NCBI GenBank assembly: GCA_012837585.1
Contig: DUQW01000003.1
Span: 1 to 32,594, forward strand
Length of the DNA stretch: 32,594 nt
Direction: 5' to 3'
From: Acholeplasmataceae bacterium
GTDB lineage: Bacteria > Bacillota_I > Bacilli_A > Acholeplasmatales > Acholeplasmataceae
The first letter of the stretch is position 1, and every line of letters starts with the position of its first letter. Below, piece after piece: positions 19,922 to 29,461 of this stretch. The notes under the pieces are model-generated. The model saw only the letters and a program-made list of their open reading frames with translations. It made no database searches and was not told where the DNA came from. The translations under genes and the position numbers were made by a program.

Positions 19922-21123
19922 TTTACTTCACCCCCCAATTCTAAAGTTTCAACACTATCTGTATCATCAGACTCCTTAATGACTTCTTCTTGAGGTTTAT
20001 CTTTATTTACTTTTTTCTTGCGTTTAAATAGTCTAGTAACTGAACGTCCTAAAATTAAAGAAAACGCACTAAAATATAAAATTACACCAATAATTACGTT
20101 AACAATTTCAGCTTTGAAGCCTAAGCTTTGCATATATTGTCCACCCAAACTTATATATTGGACAAATAAAGCTGCGATTAATATGCCAATTGGATGACTA
20201 TTGGCTAGTAATGCAATTGGGATACCATCAAATCCTTGAGAAAGGATTGTATTAACAAGAGTATAGTTATTACCTAAGTTTCTTGCACTTGGAGCTAAAA
20301 TAAACAGTGCCCCACCTAATCCAGCTAAAAATCCTGAAATAGCCATTGATAAAATGATACTCTTTTTTTCATTAATTCCGGCATATTTAGCCGCGTGTCG
20401 GTTAGACCCAACAGCAATTAATTCTTTACCAAAGACTGTTTTCTTTAATATAAAGTAAACGATAATAACTGAAATGATTGCTAGAATAATTCCAATATCT
20501 GCCCCAGAGTTAGGGAAAACTTTATCTAATCCAACAAATGGATTTCTCGCATTTTTAGGAATCGGATGGCTTCGGTTAGTCGCGTTATCAATAATAATGC
20601 CTTTATAGTATGTCGATAAAATTCCATTAACGAATAAAACTCCAATATGGTTTAACATAATTGACGTAATAACTTCATGAACGTTTAGGAAAGCTTTTAA
20701 AATACCCGGTATAGATCCCCAAATAGCACCAAATAAAGCGCCAACCAGGATTGCTAATGGCCATTGCAAAATTCCTAAGAAACCGCCTAAGAATGCGACT
20801 AATAGGGCTCCAAAGATACCCATAGTATATTGCCCACTAGCCCCAATATTAAATAGCCCGGTCTTAAATGCAAATCCAATCGCTAAACCAGTAAATATAA
20901 GCGGAGTTGATCTATATAATAATTGACCAATTCCTCTAACTGGACCAGCTGGATTATTAAATGCTCCCTTAAACATCTTCCCTAATCCCGCAACAGCATT
21001 TTGCGAATTAGCAATTAACATAATGATAAATCCAATTAGTAATCCAAGGAAAATAGCAATTAAAGATGATGAAAGATTTTTAATAGCTGGTTTTTGAAAA
21101 AATGATTGAATTTTCGTTTTCAT
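19918..21123 (-). CDS. nucleoside ABC transporter permease (NupP-like)
   Basis: FKTGLFNIGASGQYTMG motif; 4-nt overlaps with both neighbours. Confidence 0.92.
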   Translation of the reverse strand: MKTKIQSFFQKPAIKNLSSSLIAIFLGLLIGFIIMLIANSQNAVAGLGKMFKGAFNNPAGPVRGIGQLLYRSTPLIFTGLAIGFAFKTGLFNIGASGQYTMGIFGALLVAFLGGFLGILQWPLAILVGALFGAIWGSIPGILKAFLNVHEVITSIMLNHIGVLFVNGILSTYYKGIIIDNATNRSHPIPKNARNPFVGLDKVFPNSGADIGIILAIISVIIVYFILKKTVFGKELIAVGSNRHAAKYAGINEKKSIILSMAISGFLAGLGGALFILAPSARNLGNNYTLVNTILSQGFDGIPIALLANSHPIGILIAALFVQYISLGGQYMQSLGFKAEIVNVIIGVILYFSAFSLILGRSVTRLFKRKKKVNKDKPQEEVIKESDDTDSVETLELGGEVK

Positions 21124-22799
21124 CTTCGATCACCGCCTCTTTCATCTTGTTTTTGGAAAAGTTTATTATAACTCGGATAATTAAACTTTTTGTATCTAAA
21201 TGGTTTATGCTTGATATCTTTTCTAATGTGTGGTTCTGACTTTATAATAGGTTCTTCATGAACTTTATTCATTAGTTCTTCATCTCGTTTAGAACCCGCC
21301 ATATAAAGACCAAGTTCTTCAACGGTAATTTTCTTAGGATCTAAATCCCCAACAATCTTACCTTCATACATAACTAGAATTCTATCACTTACACTCATTA
21401 CTTCTTCTAGTTCAAAAGAAATAAGTAATACTGCTCTACCGGCGTCACGCTCTGCTAGGATTTGTTTATGAGCAAATTCAATCGCTCCGACGTCTAATCC
21501 TCTAACAGTTTGAACCGATAATAATAAATCAGATTCTTGGCTAATTTCTCTAGCGATAATTGATTTTTGTTGATTTCCACCTGACATTGAACCAGATAAA
21601 GTTTTAACTCCTTGAGCAGCTCTAATATCAAACTTATCAATTAATATCTTACCATCACGATTAATTGGATTTTCTTTAACAATTCCTCGTTTTTGATAAG
21701 GTTCTTTATGATATTTTTTCAAGTTTAAGTTATGAGCTAATGTATCGTTTAATATTAAACCGTGTAATTGTCTATCTTCAGGAATATGACTTAACCCATG
21801 ATCATTTCTGTAACGAATTGATTTATGAACAAGATCAACGCCATCTAAATAGATATGACCACTTTTCGGTTTAATTAATCCTGAAATAGCTTGTGCGAGT
21901 TCACTTTGTCCGTTACCATCAACGCCGGCAATACAAACAATTTCTCCGCCCCTTACATCAAAACTAACACCATCAACTACATTTCTTTTACTAAATGGTG
22001 AAACAACCACTAAATCTCTAACTTGTAGTACTTTTTCTCTTAGTTGTTGTGGGTTTTTTTCAATCGTAAATTCAACATCGCGTCCAACCATCATTTTTGA
22101 TAGTTCTTCTTTGGTTGTCGATTTAACATCAACGGTTGCGATATGTTTTCCTTGTTTTAAAACCGTTACGCGATCACATACAGCCATAATCTCATCAAGT
22201 TTATGGGTAATAAATACGATAGATTTACCTTCTTTAGCTAAATTTTTCATCGTAATCATTAATTGATCAATTTCTTGCGGAGTTAAAACTGCTGTTGGCT
22301 CGTCAAAAATTAAAATATCATTATCACGATACAGCATTTTTAAAATTTCAGTTCGTTGTTGCATCCCAACAGTAACATCTGAAATTTTTGCATTCAAATC
22401 AACATGAAGCTCATATCTTTTTGTTAAGTCAGTTAACTCTGCTTTGGCATGTTTACGATTTAAAACGCCACCCTTATTTGGTTCAACCCCTAAAATAATA
22501 TTATCCAAAATACTAAATACATCAACTAACTTAAAATGTTGATGTACCATCCCAATACCATATTTATTAGCATCATTAGGGCTATTAATATTAATTGGCT
22601 CACCATTTAATAAAATTTCTCCCTCATCTTGTCGGTATAGTCCAAATAAAACACTCATAAGTGTCGATTTACCGGCACCATTTTCCCCTAGTAAAGCGTG
22701 AATTTCGCCTTTACGGAGTTCAAATGTAATGTTATCGTTGGCTATAATACCTGGGAAACATTTGGTTATATTTTTCATCTCAATTACATTTCTTGTCAT
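21120..22799 (-). CDS. nucleoside ABC transporter ATP-binding protein, two fused NBDs (NupO-like)
   Basis: GENGAGKST, DEPTAVLTPQEI, GVDGNGQSELA, SGGNQQKSIIARE. Confidence 0.95.
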   Translation of the reverse strand: MTRNVIEMKNITKCFPGIIANDNITFELRKGEIHALLGENGAGKSTLMSVLFGLYRQDEGEILLNGEPININSPNDANKYGIGMVHQHFKLVDVFSILDNIILGVEPNKGGVLNRKHAKAELTDLTKRYELHVDLNAKISDVTVGMQQRTEILKMLYRDNDILIFDEPTAVLTPQEIDQLMITMKNLAKEGKSIVFITHKLDEIMAVCDRVTVLKQGKHIATVDVKSTTKEELSKMMVGRDVEFTIEKNPQQLREKVLQVRDLVVVSPFSKRNVVDGVSFDVRGGEIVCIAGVDGNGQSELAQAISGLIKPKSGHIYLDGVDLVHKSIRYRNDHGLSHIPEDRQLHGLILNDTLAHNLNLKKYHKEPYQKRGIVKENPINRDGKILIDKFDIRAAQGVKTLSGSMSGGNQQKSIIAREISQESDLLLSVQTVRGLDVGAIEFAHKQILAERDAGRAVLLISFELEEVMSVSDRILVMYEGKIVGDLDPKKITVEELGLYMAGSKRDEELMNKVHEEPIIKSEPHIRKDIKHKPFRYKKFNYPSYNKLFQKQDERGGDRR

Positions 22800-22820
22800 A
22801 ATAATCTCACTTTATATACA

Positions 22821-22856
22821 ATACAAAGGATAAGAAAAACTTCTTACCCTTTGTAT
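22821..22856. other. long inverted repeat / RNA hairpin between bmp lipoprotein and ATPase genes
   Basis: ATACAAAGGATAAGAA-N-TTCTTACCCTTTGTAT; near-perfect stem of about 16 bp. Confidence 0.8.
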
Positions 22857-22894
22857 CCCTTTTTTATAATCTAGTTAATGTTATAATTATTAAA

Positions 22895-24019
22895 TTATGC
22901 ACCGAATGGAACAACAGTTACTTTAACTTTAGTAGTTTCAAATTGTTTAGCTGCGTTTCCGTCATCTCCGAATTCACCAATAACGTCACTTACTAGAACA
23001 GTTCCGTCAACTAATTTACCATAAATTACATTGTATGCTTCTAAGTTGAATGTTCTGAAGCGTGAATTTGCCATTGGTAGTCCAACTCCGTCTTTAGTAA
23101 CATCTAGAACAACTGATTTTCCACCGAAATCTGTAGCCCAGTTTTTATCAATGAAAATAGCTTTTAATGCTTGTTGAACTGAAATTGCTAATTCTTTAGT
23201 AGATGAAGTAATAACTGTTGGAGAGTCAGCACTTTGGTCAACGTCAACACCAATAACCCATTTGTCAGTTGATGCTGCAGCCGCTGCCATTACAGATTGT
23301 CCTACTGCTCCACCGCATGCGAAGATTACTTCTACACCATTTTGATAAAATGATGCTGCCATTGCTTGTACTTCTGGAGTAGCTTTGAAGTCACCAGTAT
23401 ATAGATAGTCAATAGTAACTGAGTTGTCAGCTAAACCTAATTCTTCTGCTGCAACTGCTGCACCTTGAACAAATCCGTGTCCAAATCTTTGAACAGCTGG
23501 TACTGCTATACCACCCATAAATCCTAATTTTCTAAATCCATCTTTCACTGCTGCATATCCAGCTAAGAATCCTGTTTGTTCTTCAGCATAGAACACTGAA
23601 TAAACGTTACTTTCTAAAGATCCATTTTCAACGTTTGTAGGACTTCCATCTAGTAAAATAAATTTTACATCTGGGAAATCTTTTTGAACAACGTTAATTG
23701 GTCCTTCAAATAAGTATCCCGGAGTAACAATTACTGTTGCTCCATCTCCAACTGCTTGCTCAATAGCTGCAATGTAGTCTTCGTTAGTAGCATCTGCTGG
23801 TTTTAAATAAGCGTAAGGAATGTTATTGGCATCGCCAAATGCTTTAACTCCTTCATATGATCCTTGATTAAATGATTTGTCATCAATACCACCTTTGTCG
23901 GTAATTAGAACGATTTTGTCCTTTTTCTCTTCAGGTTTTGGATCTGGAGTACCATCACAAGCAGCTAATGTAAATACTGCCAAAGCTACTAATAAGAAAC
24001 CCATAATTCTTTTAAACAT
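22895..24019 (-). CDS. BMP-family substrate-binding lipoprotein (NupN-like)
   Basis: Lipobox LAAC, IVLITDKGGIDDKSFNQGSYEGVKAF, operon with sugar/nucleoside-type ABC genes. Confidence 0.95.
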   Translation of the reverse strand: MFKRIMGFLLVALAVFTLAACDGTPDPKPEEKKDKIVLITDKGGIDDKSFNQGSYEGVKAFGDANNIPYAYLKPADATNEDYIAAIEQAVGDGATVIVTPGYLFEGPINVVQKDFPDVKFILLDGSPTNVENGSLESNVYSVFYAEEQTGFLAGYAAVKDGFRKLGFMGGIAVPAVQRFGHGFVQGAAVAAEELGLADNSVTIDYLYTGDFKATPEVQAMAASFYQNGVEVIFACGGAVGQSVMAAAAASTDKWVIGVDVDQSADSPTVITSSTKELAISVQQALKAIFIDKNWATDFGGKSVVLDVTKDGVGLPMANSRFRTFNLEAYNVIYGKLVDGTVLVSDVIGEFGDDGNAAKQFETTKVKVTVVPFGA

Positions 24020-24061
24020 ATATTTTTCCTCCCTTTTTTTGCATCTTTATGCACTACATAT

Positions 24062-24090
24062 AGTATATATGAAATAAATTAATTTTTCAA
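24062..24090 (-). promoter_or_regulatory. promoter of the BMP/ABC operon
   Basis: minus strand TTGAAA - 17 nt - TATACT upstream of the lipoprotein gene. Confidence 0.7.
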
Positions 24091-24115
24091 CATAATTTTA
24101 AATTTTTCATTCAAA

Positions 24116-26014
24116 TTATTCTTTATTTATAATTATATTTTTCAATAAATTGACATATTCAGTTAATTTAACGGTGATTTGTTTATCATCGCCATATCTA
24201 CGGTATGTAACTTCGTTAGATTCTACTTCTTTATCACCAATTACGATACTAAATGGTATTTTTGAAGTTTGGGCATCTCTAATTTTATAACCTAATTTTT
24301 CATCACGTAAATCAATCTCAGCTCTAATTCCGGCAGCTTGAAGTTCTTCTAAAACTTTTTCTGAATATTTGCTGTGTTTTGATAAATTTACCGGAATAAT
24401 TTTTGTTTGAAGTGGACTTAACCATGTAGGAAAAGCTCCACCATAATGTTCAATTAAAATACCAATAAACCTTTCTAAAGATCCGTAAATAGCGCGGTGC
24501 AACATAACCGGACGAACTCTTTCTCCTTTTTCATCAATATAAGTTAATTCAAATCTTTCAGGTAAGTTCATATCTAGTTGGATAGTACCACATTGCCAAA
24601 TTCTATTTAATGAATCTCTAATTTTATAGTCTAACTTTGGACCATAGAAAGCTCCGTCTCCTGGATTAATCTTAACTTCTTTTCCAGAAGCTTTAGCCGC
24701 TTCAAATAATGCTTTTTCAGAAACTTCCCATGCAGAGATTTCACCAATATAATTTTCTGGTCTAGTTGAAAGTTCAATATGATATTTTAATCCAAAAGTA
24801 TCATAAATTTCATCAAATAATTTAATTAATTCAATTACTTCTGATTGAATTTGATCTGGTCTCATATATAAGTGGGCGTCATCTTGAGTAAATGCTCTTA
24901 CTCTAAATAAACCAGTTAATGCACCACTAGCTTCATAACGATGAACGTGTCCTAACTCACCTACACGTAGTGGTAAGTCACGATATGAGTGAATGTCATT
25001 TTTATAAACTAACATCCCGCCCGGACAGTTCATTGGCTTAATCGCAAATTCTTTTTCATCAATAGTTGATGTATACATATTTTCACGATAATTACCCCAG
25101 TGTCCAGAAATTTCCCAAAGTTCTTGGTTTAACATAGTTGGTGTTTCAATATATTTATAATCATGTTTATCATGAACTTTGTACCAATAGTTAATAAGTT
25201 CACGTTTTAAAATCATCCCATTTGGTAACCAAAATGGAAAACCAGGACCATATTCAGATAACATAAATATTCCTAGTTCACGACCTAATTTACGATGATC
25301 ACGTTTCTTTCTTTCTTCTAATAATACTAAATATTCATCTAAATCTTTTTTATTCCAAAAAGCTGTACCATAAATTCTTGTTAGCATCTTATTATTACTA
25401 TCACCTCTCCAGTATGCTCCGGCAAGAGATAATAATTTAAAATGTTTAATATCTTTAGTATTAGAAACATGTCCTCCGCGACATAAATCAGTAAAGTTAT
25501 TTTGAGTATGAACTGAAATAATTTCGTTTTTATACTCTTCAATTAATTCTAATTTATATTCATCACGTGTAAATAGTTTCTTAGCTTCTTCATATGATAA
25601 TTCTTTACGAACAATCTCAGCTCCCACTTCAGATAATCTTTTCATCTCAGCTTCTATTTTTTCTAAGTCTGCTTCTCTTAAAACATCTTCACCAAAATCA
25701 ACATCATAATAAAAGCCTTCTTCGATAGCTGGACCAACTCCGAATTTAGCATGTGGATATAAATTAGTAATCGCCTCAGCCATTAAGTGTGCTGCTGAGT
25801 GATTTAGAATATGCAAACTTCTTTCATCTCTTTTAGTTAAAATATCAATTTTACCATCTTCTCTAATTGGATAGTCTAAACTAACAAATTCGTCGTTAAA
25901 TAAAGCACCAACAGCCATATTAGCTAGTCCACTAGAAATTGACTCTGCAATTTCAAGAGGTGTTACTTTTAATTTGAATTCCTTAATACTACCATCTTTA
26001 AACTCTATTTTCAT
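24116..26014 (-). CDS. thrS: threonyl-tRNA synthetase
   Basis: TGS domain MKIEFKDGSIKEF, HSAAHLMAEA, FTQDDAHLYMRP, HRAIYGSLERFIGILIEHYGG; start MKIEFKDG at 26014 preferred over the ORF-track start at 26032. Confidence 0.97.
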   Translation of the reverse strand: MKIEFKDGSIKEFKLKVTPLEIAESISSGLANMAVGALFNDEFVSLDYPIREDGKIDILTKRDERSLHILNHSAAHLMAEAITNLYPHAKFGVGPAIEEGFYYDVDFGEDVLREADLEKIEAEMKRLSEVGAEIVRKELSYEEAKKLFTRDEYKLELIEEYKNEIISVHTQNNFTDLCRGGHVSNTKDIKHFKLLSLAGAYWRGDSNNKMLTRIYGTAFWNKKDLDEYLVLLEERKKRDHRKLGRELGIFMLSEYGPGFPFWLPNGMILKRELINYWYKVHDKHDYKYIETPTMLNQELWEISGHWGNYRENMYTSTIDEKEFAIKPMNCPGGMLVYKNDIHSYRDLPLRVGELGHVHRYEASGALTGLFRVRAFTQDDAHLYMRPDQIQSEVIELIKLFDEIYDTFGLKYHIELSTRPENYIGEISAWEVSEKALFEAAKASGKEVKINPGDGAFYGPKLDYKIRDSLNRIWQCGTIQLDMNLPERFELTYIDEKGERVRPVMLHRAIYGSLERFIGILIEHYGGAFPTWLSPLQTKIIPVNLSKHSKYSEKVLEELQAAGIRAEIDLRDEKLGYKIRDAQTSKIPFSIVIGDKEVESNEVTYRRYGDDKQITVKLTEYVNLLKNIIINKE

Positions 26015-26043
26015 ATTAATTCCCCATTTCAATAATCATATCA

Positions 26044-26072
26044 ATTTTACCATTAAAAACGCTTATTTACAA
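26044..26072 (-). promoter_or_regulatory. thrS promoter
   Basis: minus strand TTGTAA - 17 nt - TAAAAT with TGG extended -10. Confidence 0.6.
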
Positions 26073-26082
26073 TCATTTAAGC

Positions 26083-26886
26083 CTATTTATATTGCGTAGT
26101 TAAAGGTGCTTCATCAGTTAATTCAACAATTCGATGAATTATTCTTGCGGCTTTCATGCGATCGGTATCCGTTCGCTCGGTAGCCATGAAGTTTATTAAT
26201 TCTTTACGACTGAAATTAGATGAAAATAATACTGGTAATCCAGAAGCTAATCTAAATTGCAAAATCGGGCTTAAGATCTCATCACGGAACCATGCGCTCA
26301 TATTTTCACTGCCAATATCATCTAAGATTAAAACATCACATGTTTTTAGTGAAGTTACTTTATCTTCTAAGTCATTAGTAGAAATTGAAGATTTTAAATT
26401 TCTAACTAAATCAGGAAAATAGACAAACATAACTTCCTTAAATTTAGCAATTTCATCAACAATTGCTGAAAGAAGATAAGTTTTACCACTTCCATAAATA
26501 CCATATAAATAAAGACCTTTAGCATATTTATTTTCTTTTAATAGATCAATAAAGCGAGACGCTTTTAAATATGCTTCCTCTCTTTCTTTAGTATTTAACT
26601 TGAAGTTGGCTAAGTTGGCATCCAAAATGAAGTTAACTGTATCAAGTGATTGTACATTTGCCATAGCTTTTCTTCTATTTACCTCAGATTGTAGTTCTTC
26701 TGATGGCATCATAATGATTTCTAAAAGATCCTCTGACCTTCTTAAGGTAGGGACATAATTAGGGTCATCATTATATTTTTTCATTTTTAAATAACGGTAA
26801 GCCGTCATTAGTTCATAATCTGAAAGTCTTAACGCTTTTAGCTCTTTGTCTTTTTCTACGATTCTTCTCAATTCTACATAATCCAT
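26083..26886 (-). CDS. dnaI: primosomal helicase loader DnaI
   Basis: AAA+ Walker A LYGIYGSGKTYLL, LILDDIGSENMSAW, downstream of dnaB-like gene. Confidence 0.92.
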   Translation of the reverse strand: MDYVELRRIVEKDKELKALRLSDYELMTAYRYLKMKKYNDDPNYVPTLRRSEDLLEIIMMPSEELQSEVNRRKAMANVQSLDTVNFILDANLANFKLNTKEREEAYLKASRFIDLLKENKYAKGLYLYGIYGSGKTYLLSAIVDEIAKFKEVMFVYFPDLVRNLKSSISTNDLEDKVTSLKTCDVLILDDIGSENMSAWFRDEILSPILQFRLASGLPVLFSSNFSRKELINFMATERTDTDRMKAARIIHRIVELTDEAPLTTQYK

Positions 26887-26898
26887 TTTGAATACCTC

Positions 26899-28068
26899 CT
26901 AAAGACTATTAATATAATCATCTAACCAATCAGTTTCATATTTTTTGGTTCTCTTTGATGATTTTGGTTTGTTTAAATCATAATCACTTTCTAATTGATT
27001 AAAATATGTGATTGCTTCTGATGCGGTAGTAATACCTTTATTTTGAAATGTGTTTAATACTTTCTCTAGATAACTATAATTTGGTAAGAATCCCTCTTTT
27101 AATTTGATAGTTCTTAAAACTATATATTTTAGTAAATCTGGATCTGCATCATTTCTTTGCGCGAAAGCTACTACCGTATCTAAATCAATAGCGATATTAT
27201 CACGTTTAGAATACATTTTAATAATATCAGTAATTTCAATTTGCTCTAATTGTTCATCAGGGCTTTCTTTTTTTTCAATGATTTCTGGTTTTTGAGCCCC
27301 ATAAACATTTTGATAATATAGATTAGCTTGAAGTCTTAATTTTTCATCGCTTGGAAGTTCTCCTTTAGCGCTTGAATTTGTGTAAACTTCATACATATCC
27401 TCATTAGTAAATTGATAAATATAGGCAACTTTTTCAATATTAGATTTAACCACTGGATTAAATAGATGGGCTCTTTTTAATCTATTTGGAATTAATTCTA
27501 AAAATTTATCATATTGAAATTTATCATTTACTATTTTCATTCCATTATTTTTACTTGATCCTCTTAAATGGTTTCCGGTATTAAGTAGTTCAAGATGTTT
27601 AACTTCATATACTTCATTAAATGATTTAGTTATATTTTCATATTTTAGTAAATCAATAGCTGATAATCTAAATTCAGAAATCAAATTTTTCATTTGATTT
27701 TCACCAATTTGGTCTTGCAAATATGAGCCAAAAATTGTATCATTTAAAAACTCTTTAGCGGTCATTGGTGGTTTTAATGAATAAATATATTCGTCACCAT
27801 CTTGAAACACGACTAGTAAGCCAAGTGCTTCAAGTTTATTACGTGAGTTTATATGCTCTTTTGACTTGATATTTAACATATCTAGTAGTTCTTTTTGCAT
27901 GTACTCTTTGGAAATACCAGTTTCTAAATTTGATAATGTATATAAAGTTAAATATAGGGTATAAGGTATTGATCCTAATAACGGTTGATAAAGAAGAGTT
28001 AAAACTTTTAGCTCTTCATGTGAGATAATTTGTTGTATTTGAATTTTTATAACCGCATTTAATTTCAT
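26899..28068 (-). CDS. dnaB: replication initiation/membrane attachment protein DnaB (DnaB_2/DnaD-like)
   Basis: DPDLLKYIVLRTIKLKEGFLPNYSYLEKVLNTFQNKGI DnaD-like region; adjacency to dnaI. Confidence 0.88.
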   Translation of the reverse strand: MKLNAVIKIQIQQIISHEELKVLTLLYQPLLGSIPYTLYLTLYTLSNLETGISKEYMQKELLDMLNIKSKEHINSRNKLEALGLLVVFQDGDEYIYSLKPPMTAKEFLNDTIFGSYLQDQIGENQMKNLISEFRLSAIDLLKYENITKSFNEVYEVKHLELLNTGNHLRGSSKNNGMKIVNDKFQYDKFLELIPNRLKRAHLFNPVVKSNIEKVAYIYQFTNEDMYEVYTNSSAKGELPSDEKLRLQANLYYQNVYGAQKPEIIEKKESPDEQLEQIEITDIIKMYSKRDNIAIDLDTVVAFAQRNDADPDLLKYIVLRTIKLKEGFLPNYSYLEKVLNTFQNKGITTASEAITYFNQLESDYDLNKPKSSKRTKKYETDWLDDYINSL

Positions 28069-28072
28069 ATAA

Positions 28073-28672
28073 TTATACTCCTAATTTTTCGATAAATTCT
28101 TGGATTTCTTGATCTAAAACCTCTTTAGAATCGTTATTATAAATAACGTAATCAGCCATAAAAAGCTTTTTATTGATAGGAATTTGTCTATCAATTCTCA
28201 TTTGAGCGTCACTTTTAGAAAGTTTATCTCTTAAAATTAATCTATCAAGTTGTTGACTTGGTGTTGAATAAACTAATAAAGTTAAATCAACTTTATCATA
28301 GTTAGCTTCAAATAAAAGTGGCATATCAATAATGATAATATCTAGATGCATATTATCCTTAACGAATTTATCAATGTGAGCGAACACTTTTGGATGAATT
28401 AATTCATTAAGTCTGCGTAACCTATTTGGATCACTAAACACCATTTTCGCTAACCTTTTTTTGTCAATTGGTACTTCTAACTTAAATTCCTTAGAGACAG
28501 TATCATTTAACTCCATATCGGTTTGCCATAAATGATGAACAATTTTATCTGAGTCTAAAACGATTAAGCCTTTTCTTTTTAGTTCATTAGAAACTGACGA
28601 TTTACCAGTAGCTATCCCACCGGTTAAACCGATAATAAAAGGTCGTTTATTTTTGACATTTAAAACAGACAT
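28073..28672 (-). CDS. coaE: dephospho-CoA kinase
   Basis: IIGLTGGIATGKSSVSNELK, DSDKIVH, DMPLLFEA; 26-nt overlap with mutM. Confidence 0.96.
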   Translation of the reverse strand: MSVLNVKNKRPFIIGLTGGIATGKSSVSNELKRKGLIVLDSDKIVHHLWQTDMELNDTVSKEFKLEVPIDKKRLAKMVFSDPNRLRRLNELIHPKVFAHIDKFVKDNMHLDIIIIDMPLLFEANYDKVDLTLLVYSTPSQQLDRLILRDKLSKSDAQMRIDRQIPINKKLFMADYVIYNNDSKEVLDQEIQEFIEKLGV

Positions 28673-29450
28673 AGGTTCCTCTTCCTCCTACTTTTATTTT
28701 TTCAATTGGCGTACCACAAATTGGGCACGGCTCGCCTTCTTTAGTGTGAACTAGTAATTCATTTTGAAATCTACCAGTAACACCTTCGCTTGATTCATAT
28801 GTATAAATTGTAGTCCCGCCTAGTTTAGTTGCCTTAGCTAAGACATCAGCTGCCGCTTTTAAAATCTTTTTTGTTTCATCTAAAGTAACTAAATTAGATT
28901 CTCTTGTTGGTAAGACTTTGGCGATAAATAATGTTTCATCAACATAAATATTACCAAGTCCCGCGATGATACCTTGATCTAAAAGAGTTGGTTTAATCGC
29001 TCTTTGTCTTCTTTTTAATAATTCGTGAAACTCTTTTGGATCAATATCTTTTGGTTCTTTGGCCACCTCTGAAAGTGGTGGTGTATCTAAATAATTATCA
29101 TGTGTTTTAATTAATAATCTTCCAAACTTTCTTGTATCAACATATCTAAGTGATAAATGATTGGTAAAGGTAATTTTTACGTGTTCATGTTTTGATTTTG
29201 GTTCGATATCTTCTTTTAAAAAGAATCTACCTTCCATTCGCATATGAGAGACAATTACGTAATTAGTTAATTTAAAAATTAAAAATTTACCAACTCGTTC
29301 AAGAGCTGTAATCTTTTCCCCTTCTAAATTAACTTTATTACCATCAGGCATAATATTTTCATAATAAACATGGACTTTTTTAATTTCCCAGTTTAATATT
29401 TTTAATTCAAGTGTTCTTTTGACTGTTTCTACTTCTGGTAACTCTGGCAT
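28647..29450 (-). CDS. mutM: formamidopyrimidine-DNA glycosylase
   Basis: MPELPEVETVKRTLE start, GLGNIYVDE, C-terminal zinc finger CPICGTPIEKIKVGGRGTYVCFKCQK. Confidence 0.98.
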   Translation of the reverse strand: MPELPEVETVKRTLELKILNWEIKKVHVYYENIMPDGNKVNLEGEKITALERVGKFLIFKLTNYVIVSHMRMEGRFFLKEDIEPKSKHEHVKITFTNHLSLRYVDTRKFGRLLIKTHDNYLDTPPLSEVAKEPKDIDPKEFHELLKRRQRAIKPTLLDQGIIAGLGNIYVDETLFIAKVLPTRESNLVTLDETKKILKAAADVLAKATKLGGTTIYTYESSEGVTGRFQNELLVHTKEGEPCPICGTPIEKIKVGGRGTYVCFKCQK

Positions 29451-29461
29451 GTTATTATCTC

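Noticed and set aside
23877-24077. Plus-strand 66-aa ORF
   Set aside because: Antisense to the BMP signal peptide and promoter; no independent support
26156-26422. Plus-strand 88-aa ORF
   Set aside because: Antisense within dnaI; no RBS or recognisable product
27104-27295. Plus-strand 63-aa ORF
   Set aside because: Antisense within dnaB; low complexity
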